A DNA stretch of 64,000 nucleotides. Source: Sulfurovum zhangzhouensis. GTDB taxonomy: Bacteria; Campylobacterota; Campylobacteria; Campylobacterales; Sulfurovaceae. Positions 17,294 to 26,490 of the stretch are shown here, piece by piece. Position 1 is the first letter of the stretch, and every line of letters starts with the position of its first letter. The DNA lies in assembly GCF_030347965.1 (NCBI RefSeq), contig NZ_JAQIBD010000001.1, positions 1 through 64,000 on the forward strand. The letters are read 5' to 3'. A program made the position numbers and the translations under genes. The notes under the pieces are model-generated. The model was not told the origin of the DNA, did not search any database, and saw nothing but the letters and a program-made list of their open reading frames with translations.

Positions 17294-17673
17294 TCTATTT
17301 CCCATTCATCGATATGTTTGATAAAAAGTTTTCTTTGCTCTTTTGTCAGTATCGTATGGATATTGGTTAAAAAGTTAGCTTCTATCTGTGCTGCTTTTTG
17401 TGCCAGTTTGATATCCAGAGTGATAAGCGCATTTTGGTCGAAACGCTCTTGTTCAAACAATTTTTGCTTTGAGCCTATAGTATTCTCCTTAAGCTCTCTG
17501 TACATTTTGAGTTCTTTTCGGTACTCTTTGAGTACTTTTTTGATGCTCCTTTGCTGTTCATGGCTTAAATTCAGATAGGTTAAGTCTTTACTGTAGTAGT
17601 GATGGTGTTCTTCTTTATGATCATCAGCAAATAAAAAGGTAAATAGCAATAGTACGATCCAAAGATATTTCAT
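17290..17673 (-). CDS. Small periplasmic Spy/CpxP-like protein, His-rich N-terminus
   Basis: A 127-residue exported protein: signal peptide (MKYLWIVLLLFTFLFADD), then a His-rich start (KEEHHHYY) and a long amphipathic helical region with LNLSHEQQRSIKKVLKEYRK and LTKEQRKLFIKHIDEWE. The second resembles the LTxxQ motif of Spy, CpxP and ZraP proteins, which chaperone or bind metals and often inhibit the partner kinase. Its stop overlaps the response regulator start (ATGA), so production is coupled. It is 3 bp downstream of the cytochrome gene stop. Confidence 0.7.
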   Translation of the reverse strand: MKYLWIVLLLFTFLFADDHKEEHHHYYSKDLTYLNLSHEQQRSIKKVLKEYRKELKMYRELKENTIGSKQKLFEQERFDQNALITLDIKLAQKAAQIEANFLTNIHTILTKEQRKLFIKHIDEWEIE

Positions 17674-17676
17674 CTG

Positions 17677-18837
17677 CTATCCTTTCTTTTGAGGGACTTT
17701 TATGAGAGTATTCTCTATAAGCCCATATTCGATATTTTGATGGCAGGCAGTGCAATTTGCTTTGCTTTTTACTTCCTGGCTCGAAAAGATCTCATTATTG
17801 ATATGCTTGTGTCGGCCTTTCCAATATGGTGTTTTGGTTATTGCTATTGTACTATTATTCTCTTTTAGACTTTTTAGTATCTTGAAAGCAGCTTCATGGG
17901 TCGAGTTCTCTGCACTGTTCTCTTTGAGAAATGCCAATATTGAAAGATTGGTTTTTGCATCTATGCTCGCATCGTCTCCAAAATGGTTTTCAAGATCCTG
18001 CATCATCTTTACCCATGACTGCCTGGGGAGCAGATAAGGTGGGTAGGTCATATGGCAGCTTCCACATTCATTTGCAAACTCCGGATGTATCCTGGAATAG
18101 TCTTGTTTTTGATATGCACTGGCGATCATGATGTTATCATTCTTTGTCGATATCATATAGTAAAAAGCATAGACAAAGAGTATCAAACTTACGATGGTAA
18201 ATATTTTTTGAAAGATATTCATCCTTATCTCTATGTTTGATGAGAGTTTTTTGTAACCGCTTATCATTGAGTCTATCGCATCGCCTTTTTTGATAAACCT
18301 GTCTATCAAACTTCCGGCAACATGGATAGCTATCATTCCGAGCAGCATATTGGCAGCTATTTCATGCAGTTCCTCAAAAAGCTCCATCTGTTTGAAGTAA
18401 TCACTATGCAGAAATGATAAGATCCCATGGTTCTTTTCTATACCATAAGCGAGCATTCCCGTCAGTGCAGTGAACAGACTGAGTATCATCATAGCAATGA
18501 TCGCAAAACTCGATGCCGGATTGTGTCCAATATACTCTTTTGTATGTTGGAATGGTGAAAGAAGATATTCTTTCAGATCATTTTTGTTGAAATTAAAATC
18601 TTTGAACTTCGAGTATTTTGGCCCGATAAAACCCCAAATGATCCTGATCACAAACAAAAGGGCGAAAAGTATCCCAAATATCGCATGATAATCCAGAAGA
18701 TTATCCATATCGCCCAGTATAAAACTGATACTGAAAAAAGCTATCAGTGCTATATGGAGTACTCTGTTGAAAAGAGGCCATATATAACTTTTAGTCATCC
18801 CATCTACCGTAGTTTGGTATTTTGATTGCTCTTTCAC
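17677..18837 (-). CDS. Cytochrome b561-type membrane domain fused to a diheme cytochrome c (DHC-like) domain
   Basis: A 386-residue protein starting at GTG at 18837, six bases after AAAGGAG. Residues of about 15-230 hold four to five membrane helices of a cytochrome b561/Ni-hydrogenase cytb-like domain, with heme-ligand His candidates in NRVLHIALIAFF, LDYHAIFG, ELHEIAANM and IHVAGSL. The C-terminal part is periplasmic with two heme c motifs (CGSCH and CTACH) in a DHC-like context (YPPYLLPRQSWVKMMQDLENH). It would pass electrons from the quinone pool to periplasmic cytochromes. Its start overlaps the upstream DHC gene by 47 bp. Confidence 0.87.
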   Translation of the reverse strand: MKEQSKYQTTVDGMTKSYIWPLFNRVLHIALIAFFSISFILGDMDNLLDYHAIFGILFALLFVIRIIWGFIGPKYSKFKDFNFNKNDLKEYLLSPFQHTKEYIGHNPASSFAIIAMMILSLFTALTGMLAYGIEKNHGILSFLHSDYFKQMELFEELHEIAANMLLGMIAIHVAGSLIDRFIKKGDAIDSMISGYKKLSSNIEIRMNIFQKIFTIVSLILFVYAFYYMISTKNDNIMIASAYQKQDYSRIHPEFANECGSCHMTYPPYLLPRQSWVKMMQDLENHFGDDASIDAKTNLSILAFLKENSAENSTHEAAFKILKSLKENNSTIAITKTPYWKGRHKHINNEIFSSQEVKSKANCTACHQNIEYGLIENTLIKVPQKKG

Positions 18838-19318
18838 TGTATACTCCTTTGGATGCAGTAGTGTGACATGCAGTACAATTACTTAGTGTTATTACCTCTT
18901 CCTGCATAATTACTTTTTTCGGTATGCGTCTATGTTCTCTTACAAAGTATGGAACGTCTGTTATCTTGTCTGGCGTTGATTCAGCTGGAATGGATTTTAG
19001 AATCTTTCGGCTTCTTTTATATTCCGTTGCATTATCAGCAGCATTATCTGTCAGATATACTAACAGAGCCTTATGATCTTCCGGTTCAAGTGTAGCATCA
19101 CTTCCGAAATGATCTGCGAGGTTGTTCATCATCTTTGTCCATGATCTTTCAGGTAAAAGACCCGGTTGGAAGGCAAAGTGACAGCTTCCACATTCTTTGA
19201 GATAGAGCTCATTTTCAACAGCTTTCACGCCACTTTTACTTTTTTTAGTGAAAAATGAGTGATCATCTGCGAACACTATCGAAGATAGCAGTAATATCGA
19301 GAGTAGTAATTTTTTCAT
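18791..19318 (-). CDS. Diheme cytochrome c (DHC)
   Basis: A 175-residue exported protein: signal peptide MKKLLLSILLLSSIVFADD, then two heme c sites, CGSCH (in YLKECGSCHFAFQPGLLPER) and CTACH near the C-terminus. The ERSWTKMMNNLADHFG segment is typical of the DHC family. DHC is the usual partner of the oxygen-binding SHP cytochrome and membrane cytochrome b in Proteobacteria. Its C-terminal half is clearly related to the fused domain in the next gene. It follows the DUF1924 gene by 9 bp. Confidence 0.9.
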   Translation of the reverse strand: MKKLLLSILLLSSIVFADDHSFFTKKSKSGVKAVENELYLKECGSCHFAFQPGLLPERSWTKMMNNLADHFGSDATLEPEDHKALLVYLTDNAADNATEYKRSRKILKSIPAESTPDKITDVPYFVREHRRIPKKVIMQEEVITLSNCTACHTTASKGVYSERAIKIPNYGRWDD

Positions 19319-19327
19319 TTTGTCTCC

Positions 19328-19741
19328 TTATTTTGTATTGATGTAGTAAAGTACATCACCTTTTTGTATCGCATTGCCTTCTTTCAAGTAAACGTCTTTG
19401 AAGTTTCTTCTCAGCCATTTTTCCACCTCTTTGACCGAGATAAGACGCTCTTTATTTGCCGTTGGCGATAGAGGTTTGATCACTTTATTTGTAAAAACAT
19501 TTTTTCCCTCTTGCGTCAGATCTAGATTGTGACAGCTGGTACAGGATATCTCTTGACCTTTTTTGCCGATATGTTTTGAAGTAAATATCTCTTCACCTCT
19601 TTTGCTGTCAAAATCATTGAAATTTGGATCGATATTTTTTGCTTCGACCTTTAACTGATCAATGTAGATTTGAATCTGATCATTAAAGTTATTCGCGAAA
19701 ACAGACAGTGGTATTAACGATACAAGTATAAACTTTTTCAT
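19328..19741 (-). CDS. DUF1924 / SHP-like monoheme cytochrome c
   Basis: A 137-residue exported cytochrome. I chose MKKFILVSLIPLSVFA at 19741 as the start because it begins a signal peptide behind AAAGGAG; the longer frame adds 20 unneeded residues. One heme c site, CTSCH, lies in GQEISCTSCHNLDLTQEGK. VEKWLRRNFKDVYLKEG is the DUF1924 C-terminal signature. SHP-type cytochromes can bind small ligands at the heme and pair with DHC and cytochrome b. This is the first gene of the operon. Confidence 0.85.
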   Translation of the reverse strand: MKKFILVSLIPLSVFANNFNDQIQIYIDQLKVEAKNIDPNFNDFDSKRGEEIFTSKHIGKKGQEISCTSCHNLDLTQEGKNVFTNKVIKPLSPTANKERLISVKEVEKWLRRNFKDVYLKEGNAIQKGDVLYYINTK

Positions 19742-19916
19742 AGTTTCTCCTTTATTTGATAATATAATCGTATAGGAAGTTTGTAAAGTTAGAAAATACA
19801 TCTCTTTACAATTTCTTTACAATTTAGATAGTGAAAAAGGAGAAAGATAAATAGGAAGTATTTGTGATATAGTAAGGTGGTTTTTGATATTTAAATGGTT
19901 ATAGAAGAAAGGTCGT

Positions 19917-19944
19917 TATAAAAATCCTCGGGCTATGAGCCCAA
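19917..19944 (-). terminator. Rho-independent terminator of acs
   Basis: On the minus strand TTGGGCT-CAT-AGCCCGA forms a GC-rich stem with a 3-base loop, followed by AGGATTTTTATA. It lies 19 bp beyond the acs stop. Confidence 0.75.
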
Positions 19945-19962
19945 AGATTATGGGAATGATGA

Positions 19963-21918
19963 TTACACCCCTTTTACCATATTTTCGATCTTCTCTACTA
20001 CCGAAGGATCTTCAAGTGTTGAAATATCTTGAGTAATAGGTTCGCCTTTTGCGATGGAACGGAGGATACGTCTCATGATCTTACCTGAACGTGTTTTTGG
20101 AAGACCAGGTGCAAATACCATATCATCACATACAGCGATGTTCCCGATCTCTTTTTTGATGATGTTGTTGATCGCTTTCACCTCTTCTACTTCATCAGCT
20201 ACACCTTCATCTGATTTGAGTACGATATAAGCAAAGATTCCCTCACCTTTGATCTCGTGCGGTTTACCGACAACTGCTACTTCTGCGACGTTCCAATGTT
20301 TTTTGATCGCCGCTTCTACTTCTGCTGTACCCATACGGTGTCCTGATACGTTGATGACATCATCCGTACGACCAGTGATCGTGATATATCCATTTTCACC
20401 GTACACTGCACCGTCACCCGTAAAGTAAACAGCTTTACCGTCTTTTTTAACATCACCGAAGTATGACTTGATGAATCTTTCCGGATCACCCCATACACCA
20501 CGGATCATCGATGGCCAAGGACGTGTTACACACATATAACCGCTCTCACCTGCTCCAACTTTTCTACCTGTCTCTGGATCAAGGATCTCACCTATGATAC
20601 CCGGTAGCGGAAGAGTAGCACATGCCGGTTTGATAGGTGTTGCACCTGGAAGCGGAGATACGATATGACCACCTGTCTCAGTCTGCCAGTAGGTATCAAC
20701 GATCGCACATTTGCTCTGTCCTACTTCTTCGTAGTACCATTTCCATGCCGGTGGATCGATAGGTTCACCAACTGTTCCTAGTACCTTGAGTGATGAGATA
20801 TCGTATTTAGCAGGCTCATTTTCACCTGTTTTGTGAAGTACACGGATAGCTGTTGGAGCTGTATAGAATTGGTTGATCTTATACTCTTCTACCATCTTCC
20901 ATGGACGTCCTGCATCAGGGTAAGTGATAACACCCTCGAACATAACTGTCGTTGCACCCATTGCCAACGGTCCGTATACGATATATGTATGTCCTGTGAT
21001 CCAACCGATATCAGCTGTACACCAGTAAGTATCGTTTTCTTTAACGTCAAATACCCATTCCATCGTCATCTGTGCCCAAAGGATATATCCTGCTTGGTTG
21101 TGCTGAACTCCTTTAGGTTTACCTGTACTTCCTGAAGTGTAAAGAAGGAAAAGAGGGTCTTCACTATCCATTGGTTCTGCCGGACACTCTGGAGATTTGT
21201 CCTTGATGAGTTCATTGTATGAGTAGTCACGTCCGGCTACCCACTCCAGATCTTCATTGTTGCGCTCAACAACAAGTACTTTTTCTACCGGACTGTTGCC
21301 TTCTGCAAGTGCTTCATCAACCACAGGTTTAAGCATATACGGTTTGGTCTTTCTATATGCACCATCAGCAGTGATAACCACTTTTGCCTCTGCATCATTG
21401 ATACGGTCTCTAAGTGCTTCAGCTGAGAACCCGCCAAATACGATAGAGTGGATCGCACCGATTCTTGCACATGCAAGCATCGCATAGGCTGCTTCAGGGA
21501 TCATTGGCATATAGATAACAACTCTATCACCTTTTTTGACACCAAAATCCTCTTTAAGAAGATTGGCAAACTTGTTTACTTGGTAATAGAGCTCAAGATA
21601 AGTGATGATCTGCTTATCTCCCCTGTCACCTTCAAAGATAATTGCTGCTTTGTTCTTACGAGACTCGATATGACGGTCGATACATTGATGTGCTACGTTA
21701 AGTTTACCACCTTCAAACCATTTTACAAACGGCGCATTGGTCTCATTCAGTACATTTGTGAAAGGTTCGAACCAGTCGATCTTTTCGTTGGCAAATGCAC
21801 CCCAGAATCCCTCATAGTCTTCGTTTGCTGCATCAACAAGTTCGTTATATTCACACATATTTTTGATTCTTGCATTTTTTGCAAATTCTTTATTTGGTTG
21901 ATATAGTTCTTGTAACAT
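19963..21918 (-). CDS. acs: Acetyl-CoA synthetase
   Basis: A 651-residue AMP-forming ligase, full length. Motifs: [15 protein letters not shown] (phosphate loop), [12 protein letters not shown] (A5), YFTGDGA and [17 protein letters not shown] (hinge/A8), and the C-terminal [14 protein letters not shown] with the Lys acetylated in known Acs enzymes. It converts acetate, ATP and CoA to acetyl-CoA in the cytoplasm. The neighbours (actP, a DUF485 protein, the DUF294 regulator) form the acetate uptake and activation module. It is the last gene in the run and has a clear terminator. Confidence 0.96.
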   Translation of the reverse strand: MLQELYQPNKEFAKNARIKNMCEYNELVDAANEDYEGFWGAFANEKIDWFEPFTNVLNETNAPFVKWFEGGKLNVAHQCIDRHIESRKNKAAIIFEGDRGDKQIITYLELYYQVNKFANLLKEDFGVKKGDRVVIYMPMIPEAAYAMLACARIGAIHSIVFGGFSAEALRDRINDAEAKVVITADGAYRKTKPYMLKPVVDEALAEGNSPVEKVLVVERNNEDLEWVAGRDYSYNELIKDKSPECPAEPMDSEDPLFLLYTSGSTGKPKGVQHNQAGYILWAQMTMEWVFDVKENDTYWCTADIGWITGHTYIVYGPLAMGATTVMFEGVITYPDAGRPWKMVEEYKINQFYTAPTAIRVLHKTGENEPAKYDISSLKVLGTVGEPIDPPAWKWYYEEVGQSKCAIVDTYWQTETGGHIVSPLPGATPIKPACATLPLPGIIGEILDPETGRKVGAGESGYMCVTRPWPSMIRGVWGDPERFIKSYFGDVKKDGKAVYFTGDGAVYGENGYITITGRTDDVINVSGHRMGTAEVEAAIKKHWNVAEVAVVGKPHEIKGEGIFAYIVLKSDEGVADEVEEVKAINNIIKKEIGNIAVCDDMVFAPGLPKTRSGKIMRRILRSIAKGEPITQDISTLEDPSVVEKIENMVKGV

Positions 21919-21950
21919 TTTTACTCCTGTTTATTTTAATTTAATTGTCA

Positions 21951-22571
21951 CTATAGTTTTTTAATATTTTTTAATTTTAAATACATCATTGCCGTCATTA
22001 CCGCATCGTTCAGTGCATCGTGTGCATGAAGCCGCGGTAGAGACAACTCTTTCAAGATAGTATTAAACCTCAAGTCGATATTCCCTTGCGGAATAGTTTG
22101 AATTTTCTTGTTATAGTATATCGAAGAGATTTCCACTTGGGAATTAGGTAATGTAATGCCTAACATCTCTTTCGTATACTTGTTTATCATAGCTACATCA
22201 AATTCCAGATAATATCCTGCAAGTGTTTTGTTGCCGATAAAATAAAGAAATCTTTCTATTGCTTCACGAAGCGGAATTGCTCCGTCCAGATCGCAATTAC
22301 GTATCTGGTGAATCGTAATACTTTTGTGATCGATCTCCTTTTCTTGTTTGATGTAGAGATGCAATGCATCATTTAAAAAGATCTTATTGTTTTTGATCTT
22401 CACCGCTCCTATAGAGATGATATCGTCCTGCTTAGGATCCAAGCCTGTCGTTTCGCAATCAAAAACAACGATTTCATCGTCATTTCCTTCATCAAATAAG
22501 AATGTAAAACGATCATCGGACAGCTTTTTCTTGTTCCAATTGTTTATCAAGGATTTAAACATCATAACCAC
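21951..22571 (-). CDS. DnaQ-like 3'-5' exonuclease
   Basis: A 206-residue DEDDh exonuclease: FDCETTGLDPKQDDIISIGA (ExoI with two acidic residues), AGYYLEFDVAMI (ExoII Asp), and LHAHDALNDAVMTA (ExoIIIh His and Asp). It resembles the DNA polymerase III epsilon subunit without the polymerase-binding tail. It begins 4 bp after the DUF294 gene stop. This pair next to actP is a recurrent arrangement in Proteobacteria as I recall it, but the role of the exonuclease there is not known. Confidence 0.85.
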   Translation of the reverse strand: MVMMFKSLINNWNKKKLSDDRFTFLFDEGNDDEIVVFDCETTGLDPKQDDIISIGAVKIKNNKIFLNDALHLYIKQEKEIDHKSITIHQIRNCDLDGAIPLREAIERFLYFIGNKTLAGYYLEFDVAMINKYTKEMLGITLPNSQVEISSIYYNKKIQTIPQGNIDLRFNTILKELSLPRLHAHDALNDAVMTAMMYLKLKNIKKL

Positions 22572-22575
22572 CTGT

Positions 22576-24402
22576 TTATCCGACCATAGAGAGATGAAAA
22601 TGGTAGCTAACCGTTTTTTTGAATCGGTTTACTGTCTTTAGAGCCTCTTTTAAAAGGTCACGTTCGAGTTTACCGATTTTATTTATGGAGATATAGTTGT
22701 CTAACTTCTCTCCCACGGCCAATTGTTCAAGCTGAGAATGAAGTCTAAGCGTATGCAGGACTTCAAGCGCCTCCATCATCTCTGTCGCATCTTCTTTATT
22801 CAAAAAACCGACATTGTTAAGCTCTTTGATACGTAGAGAAGTATTGGTTGCTCTAATTCCATATTCCAGAGCCAATGCACGTACACCATGTATCATTGCG
22901 AAAAGTGCACCTTTTTTGATATCGATCTCACCTTTATGCCCTTTATCATGGACAAACTGGGAAAAGAGCCCTAATGGTGATTCGAATGTCTCTATCGCTC
23001 TTGCAAAGTGCATAAGGATTTGTTGTTTCTCATTGACTTTTTCAAGAAGGTATGTAATCAGCTTCTCATGAAGTTCTGTTTTCCCGGCTACGGCAGTCGA
23101 GTCAAAGAAGATTGCCATATCCATAAATTTTTCATAACTCGGCTCTTCAATCCATCGATATATATCTTCTTTATAGGCATCGACGCTCTTACACCACTTA
23201 GGATTGATCATCATGATACCGCCTTCACAGCGAGGGAAACCTATCTTATCAAGTACAGAGATAAACTTTTGCGTTATTTCTCCGATATTGTCTGGCATGA
23301 AGCCTTCTTCAAATACCAATGCATTATCCTGGTCTGTACGAAGGATCTGTGATGCACGCCCTTCACTTCCAAGCAAAATTAAAGCACAATGATCATGCCA
23401 TGACTGGGGAATGATCATCTCAAAGAGTTTTATATACATTTTTTTGTTGATCTCTGAGACCAGTTTCGCGATATATCTACTCTTTACACCTTTGGCGTGT
23501 AGTGCTCCTACCATAATATCCAAACGTTTAGCCGCATCTACGACATTATCAATACTTTTGGCTTTTTCCATCTGAATAGTGATCAGGTGTGACTGGTTGG
23601 AAAAGAAGCTAACAATATCTACTACCTCAAGTGTACCAAGTATACTGCCATCTTCATCAAAGACAGGTAGATGTTTGATAGAGTGTTCTGTCATCATGAG
23701 CAGAATATTAAACAGAAGTGCTCCACGCTCAATAGAGTGTATCGGAAACGTCTGTATCTGTGAGATCGTCTCCAGGTTTTCATCATGTTTGTGGAGGATA
23801 TAATATCTGAAGTCTGCATCTGTGACAATACCGTATCCATCATCATTTTTTACAAGTATACAGGTTGCACCCTCTTTTTCCATCTGTTTCAATGCATCGA
23901 CAATAGAGCTATTTGGAGTAACAACGCATGCCTTGTGCAGGATGGACTCATCCAGTTTTGCGACCATGATATCACTCATTGTTGCATACTCTCTTTTTTC
24001 TTTGAGCATATCGATACGTTCTACAATGTTAGAAAAAAAGTAGTTTTTGAATCTTTGGTTTTTTTCACAGAGATCTAAAAATGTCTCCTGCGGAATTTCA
24101 AAACATATCAATTCCTCAGTTACAATGTACTTGTAGTGAGAAGGTTGAGTTTCTATGAGTTCTATACCGCCAAAACAATCATGTGTATGATAGATATCGA
24201 TATGTTCATCATTATCATCAAGTACATCAACGGTCCCTTTAATGATGATAAAAAACTTTCGTGGAACTTCAGCCTGGTTGATAATAATCGTATTCTGTGG
24301 ATAGTATGCTATTAGGGCATCTTTCTGAATACGTTCAGACTCATGTTGATTTAAGAGGGTAAATGGGTGATGTGTTATTAGATTCTCAAGTAGCGCTATC
24401 AA
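22576..24402 (-). CDS. cNMP-binding / CBS-pair / DUF294 nucleotidyltransferase-like regulatory protein
   Basis: A 608-residue soluble protein starting at TTG eight bases after AAGGAT. Domains in order: cyclic-nucleotide-binding fold (about 20-135), two CBS motifs (about 150-275), DUF294 putative nucleotidyltransferase (about 290-430; GSEGRASQILRTDQDNALVF carries the GS and Asp-x-Asp of the fold), and a DUF294_C helical domain. Related to GlnE/GlnD-like transferases. Its position beside actP and acs suggests it modifies or regulates acetate metabolism or transport, which is inferred. Confidence 0.85.
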   Translation of the reverse strand: MIALLENLITHHPFTLLNQHESERIQKDALIAYYPQNTIIINQAEVPRKFFIIIKGTVDVLDDNDEHIDIYHTHDCFGGIELIETQPSHYKYIVTEELICFEIPQETFLDLCEKNQRFKNYFFSNIVERIDMLKEKREYATMSDIMVAKLDESILHKACVVTPNSSIVDALKQMEKEGATCILVKNDDGYGIVTDADFRYYILHKHDENLETISQIQTFPIHSIERGALLFNILLMMTEHSIKHLPVFDEDGSILGTLEVVDIVSFFSNQSHLITIQMEKAKSIDNVVDAAKRLDIMVGALHAKGVKSRYIAKLVSEINKKMYIKLFEMIIPQSWHDHCALILLGSEGRASQILRTDQDNALVFEEGFMPDNIGEITQKFISVLDKIGFPRCEGGIMMINPKWCKSVDAYKEDIYRWIEEPSYEKFMDMAIFFDSTAVAGKTELHEKLITYLLEKVNEKQQILMHFARAIETFESPLGLFSQFVHDKGHKGEIDIKKGALFAMIHGVRALALEYGIRATNTSLRIKELNNVGFLNKEDATEMMEALEVLHTLRLHSQLEQLAVGEKLDNYISINKIGKLERDLLKEALKTVNRFKKTVSYHFHLSMVG

Positions 24403-24418
24403 TTCACGATCCTTAAAT

Positions 24419-24436
24419 CAAGGTCCGAAGACCTTG
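24419..24436 (-). terminator. Hairpin with UUCG loop after actP
   Basis: On the minus strand CAAGGTC-TTCG-GACCTTG is a perfect 7-bp stem capped by the very stable UUCG tetraloop, 11 bp past the actP stop. The following T-run is weak (GATTTAA), so it may be a partial terminator or an mRNA 3' end stabiliser. Confidence 0.6.
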
Positions 24437-24447
24437 AAATAAAATTA

Positions 24448-26109
24448 TTAGTGAGCAACTGCTCCCTCTGATCCAATACCGGTTTGACATCTGACATCTT
24501 GTGCATCAAACTCATCGATACATCTTTGTGCATCTTCACTTTTATCAGTGATAGAGAAGAACCAAATCGCCAGGAATGCTAATGGCACCGAGAATACTGC
24601 AGGAAACTTGTAAGGTACGATCGCTGCTCCATTACCAAGGATCTCAGTCCAAACAACCGGACCAAGGATTACAAGTACAAGTGCAGAAATAAGCCCTACA
24701 TATCCACCTAGCACGGCTCCCCTGGTTGTGAGTTTTTTCCAGTAGATAGACATAAACAGAACCGGGAAGTTAGCTGATGCAGCGATAGTAAATGCCAGTG
24801 CAACAACGAATGCAATATTTTGCTTTTCAAAAGCGATACCAAAGATGATCGCGGCAATACCGATTCCGATTGTAGCAATCTTAGAAACTCTGATCTCTTT
24901 TTTCTCATCAACATTTCCCGTACTGAATGCGTTCGCATAAAGGTCATGAGAGATAGCTGATGCACCTGCAAGCGTAAGACCTGATACAACCGCAAGGATC
25001 GTAGCAAATGCAACTGCAGATATAAATCCAAGGAAGTAGTCACCACCAACAGCGTGAGCCAACCATACAGCTGCCATATTGTTCATTCCTTTGAGCGTGT
25101 TTGTTGCAGTATCCCAATAGATATTACCTTCAGCACCAAGAACCAATACAATCGCACCGAATCCCATGATAAATGTAAGTACATAGAAGTATCCGATCAA
25201 TCCTGTCGCAACAAATACTGATTTTCTAGCTTCTTTTGCGTCAGCAACCGTAAAGAATCTCATCAAGATATGCGGAAGACCTGCTGTACCGAACATCAAT
25301 GCAATACCAAGTGAAATAGCAGAGATAGGATCAGATACAAGACCACCCGGAGTCATAATCGCATCACCTAGTGGATGCACTTTTGTCGCTGCTGTAAATA
25401 GTTCTTCAAAGCTAAATCCGAATTTAGCCATAACCATGATAGACATGAAAGTAGTACCTGCAAGAAGCAATACCGCTTTGATGATCTGTACCCAAGTTGT
25501 AGCAAGCATTCCACCGAATGCAACGTACAATACCATCAATGCACCAACAAGTATAACTGCAAACTCATAGTCAAGACCAAAAAGAATCTCGATCAATTTA
25601 CCAGAACCTACCATCTGAGCGATCAGGTAAAGAATAACAACAGAGATTGAACCAAGTGCGGAAAGGATTCTTACCGGTTTTTGCTTGAGTCTGTATGCAG
25701 TAACATCGGCAAATGTATATTTTCCAAGGTTTCTAAGCTGCTCTGAGAGCATAAAAAGGATAATAGGCCAGCCTACAAGGAATCCGATAGAGAAGATCAG
25801 ACCGTCATACCCTTTGAGGTATACCATACCAGTAATACCAAGAAATGATGCTGCTGACATATAGTCACCTGCGATCGCCGTACCGTTTTGAACACCGGTG
25901 ATACCGCCGCCAGCAGTATAGAAGTCTTTTGCAGATTTTGTTCTTTTTGCCGCCCAGTAAGTGATACCGAGTGTCGCTGCAACGAAAATAAAGAACATTA
26001 CAACTGCCGGGACGTTCAATTCGTCAGCTTTTGTTCCACCTGCCATATCTCCTGCAGCAAAAAGTGCAGCAGTAGCCAATGTCAATAGAGATAAAACCTT
26101 ACCTATCAT
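24448..26109 (-). CDS. actP: Cation/acetate symporter ActP
   Basis: A 553-residue sodium:solute symporter with about 13 membrane helices. Segments typical of Act[21 protein letters not shown] near residue 85, [50 protein letters not shown] and [14 protein letters not shown]. It takes up acetate and related monocarboxylates with a cation. Its ATG overlaps the DUF485 gene stop by one base, and it is followed by a hairpin before the DUF294 gene. Confidence 0.95.
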   Translation of the reverse strand: MIGKVLSLLTLATAALFAAGDMAGGTKADELNVPAVVMFFIFVAATLGITYWAAKRTKSAKDFYTAGGGITGVQNGTAIAGDYMSAASFLGITGMVYLKGYDGLIFSIGFLVGWPIILFMLSEQLRNLGKYTFADVTAYRLKQKPVRILSALGSISVVILYLIAQMVGSGKLIEILFGLDYEFAVILVGALMVLYVAFGGMLATTWVQIIKAVLLLAGTTFMSIMVMAKFGFSFEELFTAATKVHPLGDAIMTPGGLVSDPISAISLGIALMFGTAGLPHILMRFFTVADAKEARKSVFVATGLIGYFYVLTFIMGFGAIVLVLGAEGNIYWDTATNTLKGMNNMAAVWLAHAVGGDYFLGFISAVAFATILAVVSGLTLAGASAISHDLYANAFSTGNVDEKKEIRVSKIATIGIGIAAIIFGIAFEKQNIAFVVALAFTIAASANFPVLFMSIYWKKLTTRGAVLGGYVGLISALVLVILGPVVWTEILGNGAAIVPYKFPAVFSVPLAFLAIWFFSITDKSEDAQRCIDEFDAQDVRCQTGIGSEGAVAH

Positions 26110-26426
26110 TATTTCATCTCCTTTTCAAGATCTTTTTTAACTTCTCTAAGCAAATCATCAAATTCGCCATTTGCTCTTTTTACATAGATTCCGGTCATCG
26201 CAAAAGCAAAAATGATAATTGCAATACCGATCGGTATACCGATTGTAGTGATTCCACCACTCATACTTTCACCAAGTGTTTCCGGGCTAAATGCAATAAA
26301 CAGGATAAATGCATAATAGACTACTAACATGATAATTGTCAGTGTCCAGGCAAACTTACTTCTTTTGCTAACAAGTTCCTGATACTTCGGGTTGTGCTTT
26401 ATTTGTTCAGCTTGTTCATGTGTCAT
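26109..26426 (-). CDS. yjcH: DUF485 membrane protein (YjcH-like), partner of ActP
   Basis: A 105-residue protein with two membrane helices ([20 protein letters not shown] and [20 protein letters not shown]) and the DUF485 N-terminal signature [18 protein letters not shown]. It is always found upstream of actP in the yjcH-actP arrangement and here is translationally coupled to it. The function is unknown; it is probably an accessory subunit of the symporter. Confidence 0.92.
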   Translation of the reverse strand: MTHEQAEQIKHNPKYQELVSKRSKFAWTLTIIMLVVYYAFILFIAFSPETLGESMSGGITTIGIPIGIAIIIFAFAMTGIYVKRANGEFDDLLREVKKDLEKEMK

Positions 26427-26490
26427 TGTTTTTCCTTCACTTAATGATGTATGGTTTAAAAATTAAACCATACAATAAAAGAACTTATTT

